Shown: positions 26,095 to 38,142, numbered from the stretch's first letter. The stretch: DNA of 64,000 nt from an uncultured Clostridia bacterium (GCA_944384855.1 CALWUY010000009.1:17746-81745), one strand, 5' to 3'. The notes: generated by a model from the sequence alone, not told the origin. A program made the numbers and translations.

Positions 26095-26574
26095 CTATTT
26101 ATGGTAAACAGAACCTTCATTAATTTTGAAGGCACGGTATATCTGCTCAAGCAGCATAACTCTGAACAACTGATGCGGAAAGGTCATTTGAGATACCGAC
26201 AGTCTCATATCTGCCGTCTTTTTGACCGTTTCGCACAGACCGTAAGAACTTCCGATTATGAAAACAATATTTTTACCCATATCTGAACATGACTTTATTT
26301 TTTCCGCAAATTTCTCGCTCGAAAGTTCTTTGCCCTCCACACAAAGTGCAAAAACTGCACCGGCGGCCGGAATTTTCCTGGATATTTCTTCCGCCTCGCG
26401 CAAAAGCGCCGACTCAATCTCTTTTTGCGAAGGCTTTTCGGGCAGCCTTACCGGTTCTATCTCCGCTATTTCCAAACTGCAGTACCTTGAAAGCCTTTTT
26501 TCATATTCATAAACCGCGTCTTTTAAATATTTTTCCTTCAGTTTTCCTAACGTTATTATCAAAATTTTTATCAT
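26095..26574 (-). CDS. rlmH: 23S rRNA (pseudouridine1915-N3)-methyltransferase RlmH
   Basis: 159 residues, the standard size of this SPOUT enzyme, which methylates pseudouridine 1915 of 23S rRNA at the subunit interface. The C-terminal knot is clear: MTFPHQLFRVMLLEQIYRAF and the terminal YHK. The SAM-loop reads IIGSSYGL where most members have IIGGSxGL. Its start overlaps the walJ stop by four bases (ATGA), so the two are coupled. Confidence 0.93.
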   Translation of the reverse strand: MIKILIITLGKLKEKYLKDAVYEYEKRLSRYCSLEIAEIEPVRLPEKPSQKEIESALLREAEEISRKIPAAGAVFALCVEGKELSSEKFAEKIKSCSDMGKNIVFIIGSSYGLCETVKKTADMRLSVSQMTFPHQLFRVMLLEQIYRAFKINEGSVYHK

Positions 26575-27359
26575 ATAACCGTAACTCCGTTGTGTTCGGG
26601 CAGCGCCGCGGTCAGAATATAATCTTTTCCGTTATGAGCGCCTATATCCATAAGGGAAGCTTCAGCAGCAGAACGGGCCAAAACCGGAGTATTGTTTTTC
26701 TGACTTAAGTGGCCTAAAATAAACCGCTGTGTTCCGCTGTTTAAAAACGCTTTGAGTTCCGACGCGCACGCGTTGTTTGATATATGCCCCTTATCTGACA
26801 TTATCCTTACTTTAAGTATCGGAGGATACGGTCCGTTCTTAAGCATCTCCACATCATGATTGGATTCAAATAGCAAAACATCGCTTGCATTGATCGCTTT
26901 CCTTACCTCGTCTGTCACTACACCTAAATCCGTACAGACTGTTACCTTCTTTCTGTCAGGCAATAAAAAACTGTATCCGCTTGAATCGGCACAGTCATGA
27001 CACGTCCGAAAACGGGTTATTTCAATTCCGTCAACTTCCAGCGGTTTATCTCCTATCTCAATAACCTGTGTATCGGCCGGTATCATATCAGACATTGCCA
27101 ATGCGTTAAGTGTGCCTTTTGATGCAATCAAAAAGGCGCGGGTTTTGCTTAAAAAAGCTTTCAGTCCCTTGATATGATCTGAATGCTCGTGCGTTACGGC
27201 AACCGCCTTGATTTCATCGTAACTTCCTCCTGCCCGCTCCAACGCGTTGCATATACCTTTGAATGATGCGCCGGCATCAACAAGAATACCTCCGTTATGT
27301 GTCCCTATATATGTACTGTTTCCTGTGGAACCGCTGTACAGCGGACAAATTCTTGACAT
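26571..27359 (-). CDS. walJ: MBL-fold metallo-hydrolase WalJ/YycJ
   Basis: 262 residues from the ATG at 27359 (GGAG about ten bases upstream). Metallo-beta-lactamase fold: SGSTGNSTYIG and the zinc motif VTHEHSDHIKGL (about 55-66), with FESNHDVEML and GHLSQKNNTPVLA further on. In Bacilli this gene follows walRK and affects cell-wall/division coordination and DNA repair; the substrate is not established. It keeps the walJ-rlmH pairing here but is joined to murA in place of walRK. Confidence 0.88.
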   Translation of the reverse strand: MSRICPLYSGSTGNSTYIGTHNGGILVDAGASFKGICNALERAGGSYDEIKAVAVTHEHSDHIKGLKAFLSKTRAFLIASKGTLNALAMSDMIPADTQVIEIGDKPLEVDGIEITRFRTCHDCADSSGYSFLLPDRKKVTVCTDLGVVTDEVRKAINASDVLLFESNHDVEMLKNGPYPPILKVRIMSDKGHISNNACASELKAFLNSGTQRFILGHLSQKNNTPVLARSAAEASLMDIGAHNGKDYILTAALPEHNGVTVI

Positions 27360-27426
27360 ATAATATATATCTCCGTTTCCAAAAATAAACGGGAGAGCAA
27401 CCGTTCCCCCGCAAATCAATCGTTAT

Positions 27427-28713
27427 TTATGCCTGTTTTAAAATTACTCTGCCGTCTATTACCGGCACCCGCCTAATATCTGCCCCCAACGCAGAGAACT
27501 TTTCGACTATATTCTCATAACCGCGGTCAATATGGTCAATATCCTCAATTTCGGTAATCCCATTTGCCGTTAAGCCTGCGATTATCATTGCCGCTCCGGC
27601 TCTCAGGTCAACCGCTTTTACAGGAGCCGGGTTTAAATGGTCCACACCTGTAATTACTGCCATTTTTCCGTCAACCTGTATATCGGCACCCATTAACGTC
27701 AGCTGATCCACATACCTGAAACGGCTGTCCCATACGCCTTCTGTAACTATGCTTGTCCCTTCCGCCACAGTCAGCACCGTTGCTATCTGCGGCTGCATAT
27801 CCGTAGGAAAACCCGGATGCGGTAAAGTTTTTATATTGCATTTTTTCGGACGCCTGTTCATACAAACCCTTACAGTTTCATCGTATTCTGTAATTTCAGC
27901 GCCCATTTCCCGCATTTTTGCAATTATGGATTCCAAATGCTTCGGAGTAACATTGTTCAGCATAATATCTCCGCCGGTGGCTACTGCCGCCGCCATATAG
28001 GTACCCGCTTCAATTTGGTCCGGAATGATACTGTAAGACGTACCTTTGAGAGTGTCAACCCCTCTTATTTTTATAACGCTTGTTCCGGCTCCCATTATAT
28101 CCGCGCCCATCGAATTAAGAAAGTTCGCGAGATCAACTATATGCGGCTCCCGTGCCGCGTTTTCAATCACAGTCAATCCTTTGGCTTTAACCGCAGCAAG
28201 TATTATATTGATGGTTGCTCCGACAGATACCACGTCAAGATATATCGAAGCTCCCCTTAATCCGTGAGCACGTCCCTCTACCATTCCGTTCTCAATGCTC
28301 ATCTCGGCACCCAAAGCTTCAAAACCTTTTATGTGCTGATCTATTGGCCTTACGCCGAAATTGCAGCCCCCCGGAGGCGCTACTCTTGCCCTGTTCATTC
28401 TTCCCAGCAGCGCGCCTAAAAAATAACTTGAAGCACGCATACAGTTAGCCATTTCCTTTGATACGACAAAAGAATTTATATGTGCCGGATTTATCTCTAC
28501 TGTAGATTTATTTATAACACGAATTTCAGCGCCCAGAGTTTTTATAACATTTAATATAGCGGCAACATCTGAAATTTCCGGTAAATTTTCTATAATACAA
28601 GGACCGTCGGCAAGCATTACGGCAGGAAGTATGGCAACAGCGGCATTTTTGGCTCCGCTTATGCGCACTTCCCCTTTAAGCGCTTTTCCGCCGCCAATTA
28701 CAAACTTTTCCAA
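27427..28713 (-). CDS. murA: UDP-N-acetylglucosamine 1-carboxyvinyltransferase
   Basis: 428 residues. Opens EKFVIGGGKALKGEVRISGAKN and carries the active-site Cys in PPGGCNFGVRPIDQH (fosfomycin-sensitive Cys type). It makes the first committed step of peptidoglycan synthesis from UDP-GlcNAc and PEP. The TTG at 28713 is preferred as start because GGGAG is nine bases upstream; an in-frame TTG three codons earlier touches that site. walJ and rlmH follow on the same strand. Whether this is the MurAA or MurAB (MurZ) paralogue cannot be told without a tree. Confidence 0.94.
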   Translation of the reverse strand: MEKFVIGGGKALKGEVRISGAKNAAVAILPAVMLADGPCIIENLPEISDVAAILNVIKTLGAEIRVINKSTVEINPAHINSFVVSKEMANCMRASSYFLGALLGRMNRARVAPPGGCNFGVRPIDQHIKGFEALGAEMSIENGMVEGRAHGLRGASIYLDVVSVGATINIILAAVKAKGLTVIENAAREPHIVDLANFLNSMGADIMGAGTSVIKIRGVDTLKGTSYSIIPDQIEAGTYMAAAVATGGDIMLNNVTPKHLESIIAKMREMGAEITEYDETVRVCMNRRPKKCNIKTLPHPGFPTDMQPQIATVLTVAEGTSIVTEGVWDSRFRYVDQLTLMGADIQVDGKMAVITGVDHLNPAPVKAVDLRAGAAMIIAGLTANGITEIEDIDHIDRGYENIVEKFSALGADIRRVPVIDGRVILKQA

Positions 28714-28797
28714 ATAAGGCAACTCCCGTCAATAATTAATAATACAGACTTATACTACCTTTATATAAAACATTCTTTAAATCTTAAATATCTTTAC

Positions 28798-28827
28798 AAA
28801 AATATTATGTCCATTAAGGACATAATA
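28798..28827. other. Hairpin in the murA/DUF378 divergent gap
   Basis: TTATGTCC and GGACATAA form an 8-bp dyad around a four-base spacer in an AT-rich gap of 260 bases. It could be an operator for the divergent genes or a weak attenuator for murA; the sequence does not decide. Confidence 0.4.
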
Positions 28828-28973
28828 AAATCACTCACATACAATTTTAATATATTATAAACCTTGGAAAGCTTTTTGTCAATTTTTATTTGATTATATA
28901 ATTTATATTGATGTTTTTTTGAATAATTATATTTTTTTTGAACAGAATATTAACGAACAAAGGAGTTGAAAAT

Positions 28974-29177
28974 ATGTTTGATAAAATTTGCTTAATTCTT
29001 ATAATCATTGGCGCGTTAAACTGGGGACTTGTCGGTCTTTTCGAATTTGACCTCGTTGCCTGGGCATTCGGAGGAGCCACCGCAATTATAAGCCGCATTA
29101 TTTATACGGTTATAGCTTTAGCGGGAATTTGGTGCATTTCCCTGCTCTTCAGAGACAGAGCCGTTACACGCGATTGA
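28974..29177 (+). CDS. DUF378 family small membrane protein
   Basis: 67 residues: MFDKICLILIIIGALNWG opens the first helix, followed by FEFDLVAWAFGG and a second helix (about 39-59) with a short basic tail. The NWGLVGLF motif is typical of DUF378 (YuzA-like) proteins, whose function is unknown. AAGGAG precedes the ATG by eight bases. Single gene, followed by a strong terminator shared with metK. Confidence 0.85.
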   Translation: MFDKICLILIIIGALNWGLVGLFEFDLVAWAFGGATAIISRIIYTVIALAGIWCISLLFRDRAVTRD

Positions 29178-29190
29178 TTTTCAGGCTCAA

Positions 29191-29234
29191 AAAACGGAAT
29201 GCGGGAATTAAAACTGCATTCCGTTTTTTTATTG
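29191..29234. terminator. Bidirectional terminator between the DUF378 gene and metK
   Basis: AAAACGGAATGC (29191-29202) pairs with GCATTCCGTTTT (29216-29227); a T run follows on the plus strand. Confidence 0.92.
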
Positions 29235-29235
29235 C

Positions 29236-30417
29236 TTATAACAGCGCTTTTTTCAAAGCTTCAATTTTATCGGTGCGCTCCCACGGAAGCTCGATATCGG
29301 TTCTTCCCATGTGACCATACGCCGAAGTCTGCTTATATATGGGTCTGCGCAGATTGAGGGTGTCAATTATAGCAGCAGGACGCAGATCAAACACCTTTGT
29401 AACCGCCTCTGAAAGTTTTTCGTCAGAAACGGTCCCCGTACCGAAGGTATTTACGGATACCGACACGGGATTCGCCACACCGATAGCATAAGCTAACTGT
29501 ATCTCACATTTTTGCGCCAGTTCTGCCGCAACTATATTTTTGGCTATATAGCGGCTGGCATAAGCTGCACTGCGGTCTACTTTCGTCGGGTCCTTGCCCG
29601 AAAAAGCTCCGCCGCCGTGGCGGGCATATCCCCCGTATGTGTCAACAATTATTTTTCTTCCGGTAAGTCCCGTATCTCCCTGCGGTCCGCCTATAACAAA
29701 TCTTCCGGTCGGATTTATGTAAACCTTCGTGTTTTCATCAAACAGTCCTGCCGGTATCTCAGGCTTGATTACCTTGTCCAATATATCCGCTCTGAGTGTT
29801 TCAAGCGAAACATCCGGACTGTGCTGCGATGACACTACAACACTGTCAATTCTTACCGGCTTCCCGTCTTCGTATTCTACAGTTACCTGTGTTTTTCCGT
29901 CAGGTCGCAGATATTTAATCTCTCCCGATTTCCTTACCTGTGCCAGACGTTTTGCCATTTTGTGCGCAATTGATATCGCCAGAGGCATAAGCTCTTCCGT
30001 TTCATCACAGGCGTATCCGAACATCATACCCTGATCTCCCGCACCGTGAAGATTATATGCGTCTTCTTCGCCCTCTTTATATTCCATCGAATTATCTACT
30101 CCCAATGCGATGTCCGGCGATTGCTTGTCTATAGCCGTAATAACCGCGCATGTATTGCCGTTGAAACCGGCATCCTCGCTGTCATATCCGATTTCGCATA
30201 CGGTATCCCTCACTATCTGAGGTATGTCTATCTGAGCAGTTGTGGTAATTTCTCCCATAACAGTAACCACTCCTGTTGTGCAGAATGTTTCGCAGGCAAC
30301 ACGGGCGTCCGGATCTTTTGTGATTATCGCATCCAATATCGCGTCTGAAACACGGTCGCAAACTTTATCGGGATGACCCTCGGTAACTGATTCTGATGTA
30401 AAAAGCAATTTTGCCAT
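29236..30417 (-). CDS. metK: S-adenosylmethionine synthetase
   Basis: 393 residues. Signatures: [21 protein letters not shown] (split here: [12 protein letters not shown] then VCDRVSDA), [12 protein letters not shown], and the P-loop-like [19 protein letters not shown]. It makes SAM from methionine and ATP. The leader carries a SAM-I riboswitch and terminator, so expression should fall when SAM is high. GGAGG precedes the ATG. Confidence 0.97.
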   Translation of the reverse strand: MAKLLFTSESVTEGHPDKVCDRVSDAILDAIITKDPDARVACETFCTTGVVTVMGEITTTAQIDIPQIVRDTVCEIGYDSEDAGFNGNTCAVITAIDKQSPDIALGVDNSMEYKEGEEDAYNLHGAGDQGMMFGYACDETEELMPLAISIAHKMAKRLAQVRKSGEIKYLRPDGKTQVTVEYEDGKPVRIDSVVVSSQHSPDVSLETLRADILDKVIKPEIPAGLFDENTKVYINPTGRFVIGGPQGDTGLTGRKIIVDTYGGYARHGGGAFSGKDPTKVDRSAAYASRYIAKNIVAAELAQKCEIQLAYAIGVANPVSVSVNTFGTGTVSDEKLSEAVTKVFDLRPAAIIDTLNLRRPIYKQTSAYGHMGRTDIELPWERTDKIEALKKALL

Positions 30418-30448
30418 TTAACTTCCTCCATATTTAATAAAAATAAAA

Positions 30449-30573
30449 AAACCGCTCACAAAAGAAGCGGTTTTTCACACCTCATCTTTCGGATAATCCG
30501 CCGGATTTAGCACCTTGAAAAAACAGGTTGCCGGGTTTCACTGGGCCGGGCCCCTCCACCTCTCTTGATAAGG
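30449..30573 (-). promoter_or_regulatory. SAM-I (S-box) riboswitch with terminator, metK leader
   Basis: On the minus strand the aptamer starts at about 30573 with CTTATCAAGAGAGGTGGAGG, followed by the conserved GAAACCCGGCAACC and a P1-closing GATGAGG near 30480. The expression platform is the hairpin AACCGCTTCTTTTGTGAGCGGTT (30449-30476; arms AACCGCT and AGCGGTT) followed by T7. SAM binding should favour termination. Confidence 0.97.
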
Positions 30574-30595
30574 AAATATTTAATTTATCATACAT

Positions 30596-30623
30596 ATTGT
30601 ATCACATATTAATTATTTGTCAA
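30596..30623 (-). promoter_or_regulatory. metK promoter
   Basis: Minus strand TTGACA (30618-30623), 16-base spacer, TACAAT (30596-30601), about 20 bases before the S-box. Confidence 0.85.
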
Positions 30624-30646
30624 GATGCAATATATGCTAATTTCTG

Positions 30647-31309
30647 TTAAATCATACTGAAGCTGCCCTTAAAAACGTAAAGTATTAAAACTATGGCAAT
30701 CAAGAGAATTATAATTGAAAGCACCGATAATATAATAAACTTTTTAACATCGGTATGTACTGCTGCCATATGCATCAGTCCGGCTCTCCTGAATACGGCG
30801 GTTATAGGTTTATATATTATCAGTGTGATTGCCATATTTACAGTCCCCTTGATGATGTTAAACGGCAGAAGAAGGGTTGGTATCATGCCCACGACTTCAC
30901 TCCGTGAAACACCCATGTAATAAGGCGTAATTATATAATTAGCTACAAGCATAACCGCTGTCATGGCAATAACGGCTATAATTGAGCCTAAAACCGCCCC
31001 TGACAGCGTTCTTTTGTATTTGTAAAATAACCCGCATACCCCGGCAAACACCGCACTGGAAACCGCATTCATTATAAATCCGTAAATTCCCGTATCGCTC
31101 ACCGACAAAAATTCCAAAAAGGCTACTAAAACCGATGACGCCACACTGTACAAAGGTCCGTACAAAAATCCGATTATAGCTAAAAAAGCGTCCTTAAAAT
31201 CAAATGTCAAAAAGCTTACATTGAATTTAAACAAAAACATACATAAATACGCTACCGCTGTAAGCATTGCCACAACCGATATTTTTTTAAGATTATTTTT
31301 TTGATTCAT
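30647..31309 (-). CDS. ribU: Riboflavin ECF transporter S component RibU
   Basis: 220 residues from the ATG at 31309 (AGGAGG site). Six predicted membrane helices; the ECF S-component segment VVAMLTAVAYLCMFLF is in helix 1, and FDFKDAFLAIIGFLYGP matches the riboflavin-binding RibU family (FDFSDxP-like region with D-F-K-D here). The upstream FMN riboswitch independently identifies the substrate. It would work with a shared EcfA/A'/T module encoded elsewhere. Confidence 0.92.
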   Translation of the reverse strand: MNQKNNLKKISVVAMLTAVAYLCMFLFKFNVSFLTFDFKDAFLAIIGFLYGPLYSVASSVLVAFLEFLSVSDTGIYGFIMNAVSSAVFAGVCGLFYKYKRTLSGAVLGSIIAVIAMTAVMLVANYIITPYYMGVSRSEVVGMIPTLLLPFNIIKGTVNMAITLIIYKPITAVFRRAGLMHMAAVHTDVKKFIILSVLSIIILLIAIVLILYVFKGSFSMI

Positions 31310-31339
31310 TTTTTCCTCCTGAAAATTCGGGCAAAATAA

Positions 31340-31372
31340 AAAGCCCCTTTGTATTAATACATCAGGGCTTAT
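31340..31372 (-). terminator. Expression-platform terminator of the FMN riboswitch
   Basis: On the minus strand AAGCCC and GGGCTT, extended by an inner TGTATTAATACA palindrome, form a stem followed by TTTATTTT, just before ribU. Confidence 0.8.
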
Positions 31373-31385
31373 ATGCATAATATAT

Positions 31386-31502
31386 CTGTTCTTCTTCCAT
31401 CCGGACTATAACCGTCGGCTTTGGAATTTCACCAAATCAACCGTTATAAAACGGCTCGCGGGCTGTACCGCCGGTGAGGAATTGCACCTCGCCCTGAAGA
31501 TT
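31386..31502 (-). promoter_or_regulatory. FMN riboswitch (RFN element), ribU leader
   Basis: On the minus strand the sequence contains the RFN landmarks in order: TTCAGGGCGAGGTGCAATTC, ACCGGCGGTA, AGCCCGCGAGCC, GAAATTCC and AGTCCGGATGGAAGAAGAAC. FMN binding should terminate transcription before ribU. Confidence 0.97.
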
Positions 31503-31510
31503 ACTGTATA

Positions 31511-31539
31511 ATTATAAATCTGTTTCTCAAAATAGTCAA
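31511..31539 (-). promoter_or_regulatory. ribU promoter
   Basis: Minus strand TTGACT (31534-31539), 17-base spacer, TATAAT (31511-31516), immediately upstream of the RFN element. Confidence 0.88.
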
Positions 31540-31555
31540 TAGCAAATTCAAATAT

Positions 31556-34259
<2,704 letters not shown>

Positions 34260-34371
34260 TAACACCATCCCTTTTATCCGACTACTATATTTTACGGAAA
34301 AAGCGAAAAAGTGTTAAATTCAATATAATTTTATAATAAAATCCTTATAAAATCAAGAATATTATCCTATT

Positions 34372-34406
34372 AAAAAAGCGGCTAAATTAAAAATTTAACC
34401 GCTCAA
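34372..34406 (-). terminator. Terminator after the HtrA-like gene
   Basis: On the minus strand AGCGGTTAAATT and ATTTAGCCGCT (one mismatch) form a stem followed by TTTTTTA. Confidence 0.85.
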
Positions 34407-34413
34407 AATAATA

Positions 34414-35871
34414 TTATTCTCCAAATGGGAAACTGAAAATACCTTCGTTTCCAGATGACTCATCTTCCTGTTTGTCAGGCAAAGGCTCCAGTATATCGGG
34501 CTCCTGTTCGTTTGACTGAGACTCAATGTAGCTTGACTCGCTTACATTTGCTTTAAGTTCAACATCAAATGTCTTAGTCGCCCTGTCGCTTGTAACCAGC
34601 GTTATTGAAACTGTATCTCCGGCAGATTTCTGTTCTATTATATCAAGAACAATTTCATCGTCTGTTATCTCAATACCGTTGATTCTGGTTATTATATCTC
34701 CTTTCTGTGCCTTGCCGTACAAACCGCTTTCCTCATCTACCTCACTGATTAACAGTCCTACAAACTCATATCCCTCTATTTCAGCTGTAATAGAATCCAA
34801 TGCGGTATAAGTGATACCGAGCTTTGCGCGGCTTACAACTTTCTTATTTCTGATGAGTTCTTCTGCTATACGTTTCATTGTAGTTGTAGGTATCGCATAA
34901 CCTACAGCCTCATATTCTACACTCGCAAGTTTTGACGATGTAACCCCGATTACCTGACCGTACATATTTACAAGCGCTCCTCCGGAACTTCCCGGATTAA
35001 TCGTGCTGTCTGTTTGTATCAGTCTCGAAGAATACGATGACGTCGTCTGTACTCTTCTGCTTACTGCTGATATTATACCGCAGGTTATGCTCGATGCGTC
35101 GGTGGCATCGTACGGACGTCCTATAGCCACGACATGCTCACCGTAAAATATTTCGTCCGAATTGCCGAAGGTCGCCGGAGTCAAATCAGCTCCTTCTATT
35201 TTTAAAACTGCCAAATCACTTATCTTATCCCCGGCCACATACTCTGCTGTATATTCCTTGCCGTCATAAGTATATATCTTAAACTTCGGTGACGGTACTT
35301 CGGCGTATATATGATCGTTGGTTATTATATATCCGTCTTCCGAGTAAACTATTCCGCTTGCCTGCGAACCGGTTCCGGAAGAATTATATACCACTATGCC
35401 TACTATAGACTTGTTAACCTGTTCGTAGACCTGTGCTTCCGTCATCTGATCGGTATCCTTGGGCCTTGACTCCAGATCCACTTCTGCTGCAGCAGATAAA
35501 CTTGTATCTATACTGTTTCTTCCCAAAAAATATCCGACAATGCTCACTGAGGTCAGTACAATTACTGCCGCCATTATAAGTGAAAATACTTTTAAGCCTT
35601 TGCTCATAGGTTTATAATCTTTTATCGGCTCAGCAGCAGTATATTTTACGGGATTATAAACCGGCCGGTTTATGCCGATGTCATTATCATCGTCATTGCT
35701 CTGTGCGGGATTTTCTTCAGCCGTTTCTCCCGTAAATGATTCCCTTTCAGTTTTTTCGGTATCAGATGTTTGACTTTCAATATCGCACGATACCTTAAAT
35801 CCCTCATTGGCATTAGCATCGTTTGCCTCAACATCCTGTTTCGGCTCATTGCTGTTCATAAATTCATCCAT
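34414..35871 (-). CDS. Membrane-anchored HtrA/DegP-type serine protease with PDZ domain
   Basis: 485 residues from the ATG at 35871 (AGGAG about nine bases upstream). Acidic cytoplasmic tail (1-90), one membrane helix (about 92-117), a trypsin-like domain with His187 in ITNDHIY, Asp in SDLAVLK and Ser in NPGSSGGALVN, then a PDZ domain (about 360-440) and an acidic tail. Surface quality-control protease. The start overlaps the histidine kinase stop by 8 bases, so it forms one operon with the two-component system and is probably its effector or stress target. Confidence 0.9.
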   Translation of the reverse strand: MDEFMNSNEPKQDVEANDANANEGFKVSCDIESQTSDTEKTERESFTGETAEENPAQSNDDDNDIGINRPVYNPVKYTAAEPIKDYKPMSKGLKVFSLIMAAVIVLTSVSIVGYFLGRNSIDTSLSAAAEVDLESRPKDTDQMTEAQVYEQVNKSIVGIVVYNSSGTGSQASGIVYSEDGYIITNDHIYAEVPSPKFKIYTYDGKEYTAEYVAGDKISDLAVLKIEGADLTPATFGNSDEIFYGEHVVAIGRPYDATDASSITCGIISAVSRRVQTTSSYSSRLIQTDSTINPGSSGGALVNMYGQVIGVTSSKLASVEYEAVGYAIPTTTMKRIAEELIRNKKVVSRAKLGITYTALDSITAEIEGYEFVGLLISEVDEESGLYGKAQKGDIITRINGIEITDDEIVLDIIEQKSAGDTVSITLVTSDRATKTFDVELKANVSESSYIESQSNEQEPDILEPLPDKQEDESSGNEGIFSFPFGE

Positions 35872-37312
35872 TTTTCTTTCTCCTGTCATTCTCAATTGGC
35901 AGCGTCACTTTAAAGGTCGTAAATTCGTTCTCGCTGCTTGAAACCGATATGGTTCCTTTATGTGAAGTTACTATTGTTTTAGCTATATACAAACCCAGTC
36001 CCGTGCTGTTCTTCGCGGCAGACCTCGATTTGTCAACCTTGTAAAATCTCTCGAATATAAACGGTAAATCCTTTTCCGGGATACCGTGTCCCGAATTGGT
36101 AATTGTTAACGCGGCTTTCATATTTTCATTCTTAAGCGTGAATTTTATATAACCGCCGTCATCAGTAAACTTTATAGCATTGTCGACAAGATTATATATA
36201 ACCTGATGAATAAGGTCTTTGTCTGCATTTACCGACAAGCTTTCCAATTCATCAAGCCCGATTATCTGCAAATTTTTGCTGTCAATTCTGCGTTCCTGCC
36301 CTATAACAATTGAAAATAATAACTCTCTTAAATCAAAAAGTTCGGGTTTTAATGAAAATTCTCCCGATTCAAGTCTTGACATACTCAGCATTGACTGTAC
36401 CAACCTTGAAAGCCGTTTTACCTCATCCGAAACAATTTCAAGATAATATTTCTGCCTGTCAGGCTCTATTGTTCCGTCAAGAATTCCGTCTATAAATCCT
36501 CCTATGGTCGTCATTGGAGTTTTAAGCTCATGTGACACATTGGCGACAAAGCTCTTTCGCATTCCCTCAAGCTGGGACAGTGAATTCGTCATCATATTAA
36601 ATGACGCAGCCAATTCCCCTATTTCATCATCTGTAGTAACGGGTATCCGCTTTGAAAAATCACCTTTCGCCATCGCTCTTGACGCTTCCGACATTTGCTT
36701 TAACGGCTTTGTAAGCCTGTACGTCATCAAATAAATACAGAAAAACATTATAATTATCGGAACAATTGCCGAAATTATATAAAGACGGGTTATGGTAGAA
36801 AGCAACTTGCTGACCGTTGACACCGAGGCTGCCGCGAAAACAGTAGCATACCTTTCGCCGTCTTCTCCCCGTATTGATTCCGCGGTGACATAATGAGGTC
36901 TCTCATATATATTAATTGTACTTACAAAAAATTCGTTTGTATTTTCTGCCCTGCTCAATATATTTTCCGGTATTATGGATACCGTATGCATGCATGCTCC
37001 CTTTTCCTGCCATTCCTCACATCCGCAAATAATTACCTTCCCGCCGTTATCGGTAATAAATATGTCTGAATCGGATACCTCGGATACTGTTCTCAGCATA
37101 CCGTAAAACATATTGCTGTCTATTTTACCGTTTTCTGAAAAGGTATTTACAAATTCAGTAACCTCGCTGCACGCCTTGTCAAGCGTCCCATATTTTGTCT
37201 TGGCTATATATCTGTCAAGCGCAAACGAAAGTATCAGCATCATAAATCCTAAACTGAAAATTATTATAAGCAGAGTAGTGAAAAAATATTTTTTAAAAAG
37301 CTTCAGTCGCAT
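35864..37312 (-). CDS. Sensor histidine kinase
   Basis: 482 residues. Membrane helix at about 10-30, extracytoplasmic sensor (about 32-165) with three Cys (in GCEEW and GACMH contexts), second helix (about 172-195), HAMP domain, HisKA with SHELKTPMTTIGGF (phospho-His about 258), and HATPase with NLVDNAIKFT, GHGIP and STGLGLYIAK. Membrane-bound partner of the upstream response regulator. The sensor's cysteines might form a redox-responsive disulfide; this is inference. Confidence 0.94.
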   Translation of the reverse strand: MRLKLFKKYFFTTLLIIIFSLGFMMLILSFALDRYIAKTKYGTLDKACSEVTEFVNTFSENGKIDSNMFYGMLRTVSEVSDSDIFITDNGGKVIICGCEEWQEKGACMHTVSIIPENILSRAENTNEFFVSTINIYERPHYVTAESIRGEDGERYATVFAAASVSTVSKLLSTITRLYIISAIVPIIIMFFCIYLMTYRLTKPLKQMSEASRAMAKGDFSKRIPVTTDDEIGELAASFNMMTNSLSQLEGMRKSFVANVSHELKTPMTTIGGFIDGILDGTIEPDRQKYYLEIVSDEVKRLSRLVQSMLSMSRLESGEFSLKPELFDLRELLFSIVIGQERRIDSKNLQIIGLDELESLSVNADKDLIHQVIYNLVDNAIKFTDDGGYIKFTLKNENMKAALTITNSGHGIPEKDLPFIFERFYKVDKSRSAAKNSTGLGLYIAKTIVTSHKGTISVSSSENEFTTFKVTLPIENDRRKKNG

Positions 37313-37321
37313 TTTAAAACC

Positions 37322-38014
37322 TCAGTTTTTAGATGTCTCAAATTTATATCCTACTCCCCATACCGTTTTCAGTGACCATTCGTCCGATACGTTTTCGAGT
37401 TTTTCCCTCAGCCTTTTTACATGTACGTCAACTGTTCTTGAGTCTCCGTAATAATCAAATCCCCACACTTCGTCAAGCAATTGATCCCGCGTGTATACAC
37501 GGTTGGGATTGCTTGCTAGATGGTATATCAACTCAAGTTCTTTCGGGGGAGTATCTATCCTGTTGCCGTTTACAATAAGCTCATAATTCGTAAGATTGAT
37601 TATAAGCTTATCATATCTTACCTCTTCTACGTTGTTCTTCTTGTCTTTCTCACTGCTTCGCCTAAGCACAGCTTTTATTCTCGCTATAACCTCTTTTGTG
37701 TCAAAAGGTTTGCTGACATAATCGTCCGCACCAAGCTCAAGACCGAGAATCTTATCAAATGTTTCACCTTTCGCAGTAAGCATAATAATGGGAACCTCGC
37801 TGGTTTTGCGGATCTCTCTGCAAACCTGCCATCCGTCAAGCCCAGGAAGCATTATATCCAATAAAATCAAATCCGGAGAAAATTTTTCCGCATATTTTAC
37901 AGCGGTTTCACCGTCGTTTGCAACTGTAGTTTCAAAACCGTCCTTTTCCAGATATAACCTTAAAAGTTCGCAAATATTTACATCATCGTCAACAATTAAA
38001 ATTTTATACTGCAT
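37322..38014 (-). CDS. OmpR/PhoB family response regulator
   Basis: 230 residues. Receiver domain with ILIVDDD (acidic pocket), phospho-acceptor Asp in LILLDIMLPGLDG (Asp about 53) and Lys in SKPF; C-terminal winged helix ending TVWGVGYKFE. It lies nine bases before the histidine kinase gene and heads the operon with kinase and HtrA-type protease. Likely regulates envelope-stress genes. Confidence 0.95.
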   Translation of the reverse strand: MQYKILIVDDDVNICELLRLYLEKDGFETTVANDGETAVKYAEKFSPDLILLDIMLPGLDGWQVCREIRKTSEVPIIMLTAKGETFDKILGLELGADDYVSKPFDTKEVIARIKAVLRRSSEKDKKNNVEEVRYDKLIINLTNYELIVNGNRIDTPPKELELIYHLASNPNRVYTRDQLLDEVWGFDYYGDSRTVDVHVKRLREKLENVSDEWSLKTVWGVGYKFETSKN

Positions 38015-38121
38015 TTTTATTCTCCGTTCTCCCGTATTTTTCCGCTGTTTATGCAGCTATGATACAATAATTTTATTACAAAAATATGAATAATTATTAT
38101 ATTATTTTAATACTATGAAAA

Positions 38122-38142
38122 AGACCGCCGTATAGGCGGTCT
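38122..38142 (-). terminator. Terminator after the zinc-ribbon gene
   Basis: AGACCGCC and GGCGGTCT with a five-base loop; on the minus strand TTTTTC follows. Confidence 0.85.
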
